From: Chryseobacterium ginsenosidimutans
Lineage (GTDB): Bacteria; Bacteroidota; Bacteroidia; Flavobacteriales; Weeksellaceae
Direction: 5' to 3'
DNA length: 64,000 nucleotides
Assembly (NCBI RefSeq): GCF_024807225.1
Contig: NZ_JANUCO010000001.1
Coordinates: 1,984,001 to 2,048,000 of the forward strand
In this document: positions 59,694 through 64,000 of the stretch, in pieces
Layout of the letters: every line of letters begins with the position of its first letter
Numbering within the stretch: the first letter of the stretch is position 1
Translations under genes and position numbers: made by a program
The notes under the pieces: generated by a model
What the model was told of the DNA's origin: nothing
Seen by the model: only the letters and a program-made list of their open reading frames with translations
The model's database searches: none

Positions 59694-61728
59694 TTATCCA
59701 ATCTCAATACCGTTTTCTACCGTTTCATCAGGAGTTACAAAACATAACTTTCCATCTGCTTTTGTAGTTAATAGCAACATTCCCTGAGATTCAATTCCTC
59801 TGATTTTTCTTGGAGCAAGATTTAATAAAATCATCACTTGTTTTCCGATAACTTCTTCCGGAGTGAAACTTTCTGCGATTCCTGAAACGACAGTTCTTAT
59901 GTCTACACCTGTGTCAACTTTAAGTTTCAACAGTTTATCAGCTTTTTCTACTTTTTCAGCTTCTAAAATGGTAGCCGTTCTAAGATCGATTTTCGTAAAA
60001 TCATCAAAAGAGATTTCGTCCTTCATAGGATTTGCGTTAGGATTTGTCTTTTTATTGTTTTGTTTTGTATTTTCTAATTTTTGAATTTGAGCTTCTATTA
60101 CGCTATCCTCAATTTTATTGAATAATAAAGGTGCGTTTTCAATTTCGTGTCCAGCTTCAATTTGGATTTTGGAATTTTGGATGTCACTCCAATTCTTTTT
60201 CTCAATATTAAAATAACCAAATAATTTTTCAGCAGTAAATGGCATAAATGGTTCACATAATTGAGCGACAACTGCTGCAATTTGTGCTCCAACAAACATT
60301 GTTTGACCTGCTGTATCGCGGTTTTCACTTATTGTTTTCCAAGGAGCTGCATTTTGAAGATATAAGTTACCATAATCTACTAAAGCCATAAATGCATTTA
60401 AAGCATTTCTAAACTCATATTTCTCTAAATAATTTTGAACATCATTTAAAGCTGTATTTATCGCATTTTTACTTTCTTCATCCAAAATCCCATTTGGTAC
60501 TTTTCCTTCAAAGTTTTTATTAGTGAAAGAAATTACTCTATTAATAAAGTTTCCAAATTTATTTACTAACTCGGAATTGTTTTTCGTCTGAAAATCCTTC
60601 CAAGTAAAATTATTATCTTTTGTTTCCGGAGCAGAAGACAATAAAGAATATCTCAAGACATCTTGCTGTCCTGGGAAATCTTCAACATATTCATGTGCCC
60701 AAACCGCCCAGTTTCTTGAGGTAGAAATTTTATCGTTTTCAAGATTCAGGAATTCGAAAGCAGGAACGTTTGTAGGCATAATGTAATCTCCGTGAGCCTT
60801 CATCATTGCAGGGAAAATGATACAGTGGAAGACAATATTATCTTTTCCTATAAAATGAACTAAGTCACTTTCTTCGCTTTGCCAGTAATCTTTCCAGTCT
60901 TTTCCGTTTTTCTCAGCCCATTCTTTGGTGAAAGAAATATATCCGATCGGTGCATCAAACCATACGTAAAGCACTTTCCCTTCTGCATTCGGAAGCGGAA
61001 CAGGAACTCCCCAGTTCAGATCTCTGGTCATTGCACGAGGTTTTAAACCATCATTCAACCAAGATTTAACCTGTCCGTAAACGTTCGGTTTCCAGTCGTC
61101 TTTATGACCTTCAATGATCCATTCGTTAAGGAAATCTTCGTATTCATTTAATGGTAAATACCAGTTTTTTGTTTCTTTTAAAATAGGAACATTTCCGCTC
61201 AACATCGATTTCGGATTGATCAATTCTGACGGAGAAAGGGTAGAAACCGCATCTTTCGCACTGATCTCCGTAAGCGTTTTCGTTACCGCAATTCGGGCAA
61301 GTTCCTACGATGTATCTGTCGGCTAAAAATTCATTAGCCTGCTCATCAAAATACTGCTCAGAAACCTCTTCCGTGAATTTTCCTTTATCATGAAGGGTTC
61401 TGAAGAAATCCTGACTCGTTTGATAATGTTTTTTAGAAGTAGTTCTTGAATATTCATCAAAAGAAATTCCCAAATCTGAAAAAGACTTTTTGATAACCTC
61501 ATGATATTGATCTACAATATGTTGTGGAGTAACTCCTTCTTTTTTGGCTCTTATGGTAATAGGAATTCCGTGCTCATCCGAACCACAGATAAAAGCTACC
61601 TCTTTTCCTGATCTTCTCTGAAATCTTGCGTAAACATCCGCAGGAATATAGACACCCGCCAAATGCCCTATATGAACCGGTCCGTTTGCATAAGGCAAAG
61701 CTGCCGTAATCATCTTTCTGTTTGACAT
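59694..61728 (-). pseudogene. metG: Methionyl-tRNA synthetase gene with frameshift
   Basis: One protein of about 677 residues in two frames. 61728 to about 61250 encodes [20 protein letters not shown] (HIGH-like motif), ICGSDEHG and [18 protein letters not shown] (zinc site), then runs into FYPFSVR out of frame. From about 61240 to 59694 the second frame reads [15 protein letters not shown], contains EFLNLENDKISTSRNWAVW (KMSKS region) and the C-terminal tRNA-binding domain (FTKIDLRTATILEAEKVEKAD). Removing one T from GGTTTCT (minus; 61242-61248) restores [10 protein letters not shown]. Because metG is essential, a sequencing error is the simplest explanation for this gene. It has its own terminator. 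Confidence 0.9.
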
Positions 61729-62061
61729 TTATAGTAAAGTTTTAACTGCAAAGATAAGGAATATCTCTCGAAAACCTGTATTTCTCCTGTTTTTAAAAAT
61801 CCTTAAATGTTAATGAAGTTAATGGAATGTTACATTTAGTTAAACTAATGTTTAACTTTTTGTTAATTGTAGTAGGTTGTTATGTTTCGCATAATTTAAC
61901 ATAAATTATTGATAAACAATTTATTAGTTTAAAATACTCGTTTAATGTACATAAATTTATCCGAATTTATAATAATATTATGATAATTATAATTTTTTTA
62001 TAAATTGCAAAGCTGGCTTATTGCTAAATTCTTTATTAAAAAACTATAAAAAGACGATATT
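61729..62061. other. AT-rich intergenic region upstream of the SusC-type gene
   Basis: About 333 bases with two divergent genes, metG and the receptor. No reading frame or hairpin of note. Very AT-rich; no clean promoter element was identified. Confidence 0.5.
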
Positions 62062-64000
62062 TTGAAAAATTTTACAACGGTACTAAAAATTGCACCCGCA
62101 TTTTTATTGGCTGGTACAATGATACACGCGCAAACGAAAGACTCTGCAACAAAGGAGAAAAAGATAGAAGAAGTTGTGCTGATTGGGTATGGGAAGCAGA
62201 AGAAATCGGATGTGACAGGATCGATAACTTCGGTAAGTGCAAAAGATTTCAATGGTGGTGCAACTTCTGCAGGACAATTAATTCAGGGAAAAACTCCGGG
62301 TGTACAGATTACTAATAATAGCGGTGCTCCAGGATCGGGAACTGCCATAAGAATCAGGGGTACAGCATCTTTGAATGGTAATAACTCACCATTGATCGTA
62401 ATTGACGGGGTGCCACAAGATTTTGTGGGGGTAAACGGAGCTTCGGATCCCTTATCATTAATTAATCCAAACGATATTGAGACATTTGATATCTTAAAGG
62501 ATGCTTCTGCCACAGCGATCTATGGTAACCGTGCTACAAACGGGGTTATTTTGATTACAACAAAAAAAGGGAGCTCAGGTAGGTTCAGAGTGAATTTTTC
62601 AAGTGTGGCTTCTGTTTCCAGTAAAATGGGGAATGTAGATGTTCTTAGTGCCGATGAATTCAGGGATTTTGTTAATACGTATGCTTCTGCTGCTTACAAA
62701 GCAAAATTAGGAACAGCAAATACCAATTGGCAAGATCTAATTTATCAGGATGCTTGGGGAACAGATAATAATGTTGCTTTTTCCGGAGGAATTAAAGGTT
62801 TACCTTACAGATTATCAGTTGGATATAATGAGCAGAATGGTATTGTAAGAACAAACTCTTTTAAAAGAACTTCTGTTGGTTTAAATCTAAATCCCAAGTT
62901 TTTTGATAATCATTTATCTGTGAATGTAAGTGCAAAAGGAACGTTTACAGATAATAGATTTGCAGATGCGGGAGTTATTAAATCTGCCACTTATTTTGAC
63001 CCGACTCAATCGGTATATTCTGGCAATTCAAATTACGGAGGATATTATGAATGGTTACTAAATGGAGGATTAAATGTAAATTCTAATGCCAATCCGTTAG
63101 CTTCTTTAATGGCTATTCATGATGTATCATCGGTAACAAGAGGTTTGGGTAATGTGCAATTAGATTATAAATTTCATTTTCTTCCCGATTTGCATTTTAA
63201 CGTAAATGCGGGATATGATTATACGAAAAGTGATGGACTCAAGACAATTGATGCAAGATATAAAGCCGGATTTAATGATCAAGGGAGTGCTAACAGTTAT
63301 AGTATGGAGAAGAAAAATAAATTGTTAGAGACTTATTTTAATTATGTTAAAAATATTTCTGCAATTAATACAGGAGTAGATATTACTGCGGGTTATTCTT
63401 ATCAGGATTTTAAAACTGTTATTCCTGGTTCTGTTAGTTACAAAGGAAATGCTCCGACACAAGTAGGAAATGATTTTGAATCTCAAAATACATTAATATC
63501 ATTCTATGGAAGAGCAATTTTTACAATTGCTGATAAATATATCATTTCTGGATCGTTAAGAAGAGACGGTTCTTCAAGATTTTTCAACGGAACAAAGGAT
63601 AACGTATGGGGTAATTTCCCGGGAGTGTCAGTTGCATGGAAACTAAGTGAAGAAAGCTTTATTAAAAGTATTTCTTCGATAAGTACATTGAAACTAAGGG
63701 CAGGTTGGGGTAGAACTGGTCAACAGGAACTTCCGGGCTTAGACGGAAACAGACCGAATAATTATCCTGCATATGCCGCTTACAACCCAAGTGGTCCGGG
63801 AGCAGGTTATCAGTTTGGTAATGCGTATTATTTCATGTACCGTCCTAATATTTATAATCCTTATCTTACTTGGGAAACTACGACAACGAAAAATATTGGG
63901 CTAGATTATGGATTTATGAAAAACAGAATATTAGGCTCTATTGATGTATTTCAAAAAGATACTAAAAACCTGTTAGTCGTTGCTCCTATTGCAGCAGGAG
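62062..64000 (+). CDS. SusC/RagA family TonB-linked outer membrane receptor, N-terminal part
   Basis: The gene runs off the right edge; about 646 residues are visible. I place the start at TTG 62062, directly after an in-frame stop at 62047, because it gives the signal peptide KNFTTVLKIAPAFLLAGTMIHAQ. Next are the TonB-box-like EEVVLIGYGKQKKSDVTG and the plug domain with QGKTPGVQI, IRIRGTASLNGNNSPLIVIDGVP and DASATAIYGNRATNGVILIT. Then the barrel begins. It lacks the N-terminal carboxypeptidase-like domain of many SusC proteins. Such receptors import glycans or other ligands with a SusD partner, expected beyond the window. Confidence 0.9.
   Translation, partial: MKNFTTVLKIAPAFLLAGTMIHAQTKDSATKEKKIEEVVLIGYGKQKKSDVTGSITSVSAKDFNGGATSAGQLIQGKTPGVQITNNSGAPGSGTAIRIRGTASLNGNNSPLIVIDGVPQDFVGVNGASDPLSLINPNDIETFDILKDASATAIYGNRATNGVILITTKKGSSGRFRVNFSSVASVSSKMGNVDVLSADEFRDFVNTYASAAYKAKLGTANTNWQDLIYQDAWGTDNNVAFSGGIKGLPYRLSVGYNEQNGIVRTNSFKRTSVGLNLNPKFFDNHLSVNVSAKGTFTDNRFADAGVIKSATYFDPTQSVYSGNSNYGGYYEWLLNGGLNVNSNANPLASLMAIHDVSSVTRGLGNVQLDYKFHFLPDLHFNVNAGYDYTKSDGLKTIDARYKAGFNDQGSANSYSMEKKNKLLETYFNYVKNISAINTGVDITAGYSYQDFKTVIPGSVSYKGNAPTQVGNDFESQNTLISFYGRAIFTIADKYIISGSLRRDGSSRFFNGTKDNVWGNFPGVSVAWKLSEESFIKSISSISTLKLRAGWGRTGQQELPGLDGNRPNNYPAYAAYNPSGPGAGYQFGNAYYFMYRPNIYNPYLTWETTTTKNIGLDYGFMKNRILGSIDVFQKDTKNLLVVAPIAAG

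Noticed and set aside
1..64000. tRNA, rRNA or prophage genes
   Set aside because: No cloverleaf-like gene, conserved rRNA sequence, integrase or phage structural gene was recognised by reading; a tRNAscan or Infernal run could still find a small RNA I missed.

Overview
The window looks like chromosomal DNA from a Bacteroidota bacterium of the Flavobacteriia, most probably Chryseobacterium or a close relative. The evidence is low GC, a lack of Shine-Dalgarno sequences, several promoters of the form TTG-N17-23-TAnnTTTG, a type B C-terminal domain of the type IX secretion system, a SusC/RagA receptor, DUF2339, DUF2891 and DUF4349 proteins, and urocanase of the long type. Genus is an inference. 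I saw no rRNA, tRNA, CRISPR array, prophage or complete insertion sequence.

Layout. 0-7.4 kb: start of a GH5 glycosidase (cut by the window edge), a Gfo/Idh/MocA oxidoreductase, pcm, a secreted C1q-like protein, a fabH-fabI pair, a D-2-hydroxyacid dehydrogenase and a small acidic protein. 7.5-11.7 kb: one 1399-residue surface protein with about eight repeats. 11.9-20.9 kb: lipoprotein and membrane genes, urocanase, a lipoprotein gene held between two 240-bp direct repeats, a TonB-plug protein without a barrel, tpx and a GapN-type dehydrogenase. 21.2-27.6 kb: sigma factor with partner, a DUF417 gene and an S41 peptidase gene that are both frameshifted, AraC regulator, YdcF and an MBL hydrolase. 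27.8-29.2 kb: a CLC transporter behind a recognisable fluoride riboswitch. 29.2-36.9 kb: thioesterase, TIM-barrel protein, an idi-hyp-gcvT operon, a HAD protein, serA, mscL. 37-44.5 kb: nnrDE, lgt with an extra N-terminal domain, yidD, rarA, DUF2339. 44.6-50.2 kb: paralogue of the C1q-like protein, pheA, thioesterase, dnaA, a protein tyrosine phosphatase, an RsmI-type methyltransferase. 50.4-58.2 kb: DUF4349, DUF2891, Mpo1-like, then a regulator plus TolC/HlyD/MFS tripartite efflux locus. 58.7-64 kb: a methyltransferase, metG (frameshifted) and the beginning of a SusC-type receptor.

Genes that appear to act together: fabH with fabI (fatty-acid synthesis), yidD with lgt (envelope protein biogenesis), the AraC regulator with the three efflux genes, the riboswitch with its CLC-F channel gene, and the ECF sigma factor with the following membrane protein.

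The most notable observations are: four genes broken by what is each time the same kind of event, an extra T in a GTTTC context; the fluoride riboswitch with a start-codon-proximal competing helix; the duplicated hutU 3' end flanking a lipoprotein gene; a diverged pair of MITE-like elements at 20.9 and 34.5 kb; several families of palindromic intergenic repeats, including a perfect 27-bp-arm hairpin; a pair of distant paralogues that share their terminator hairpin; and an Lgt with an additional periplasmic domain. No multi-gene system that is clearly new was found; the window is mostly housekeeping genes with interesting intergenic structure.
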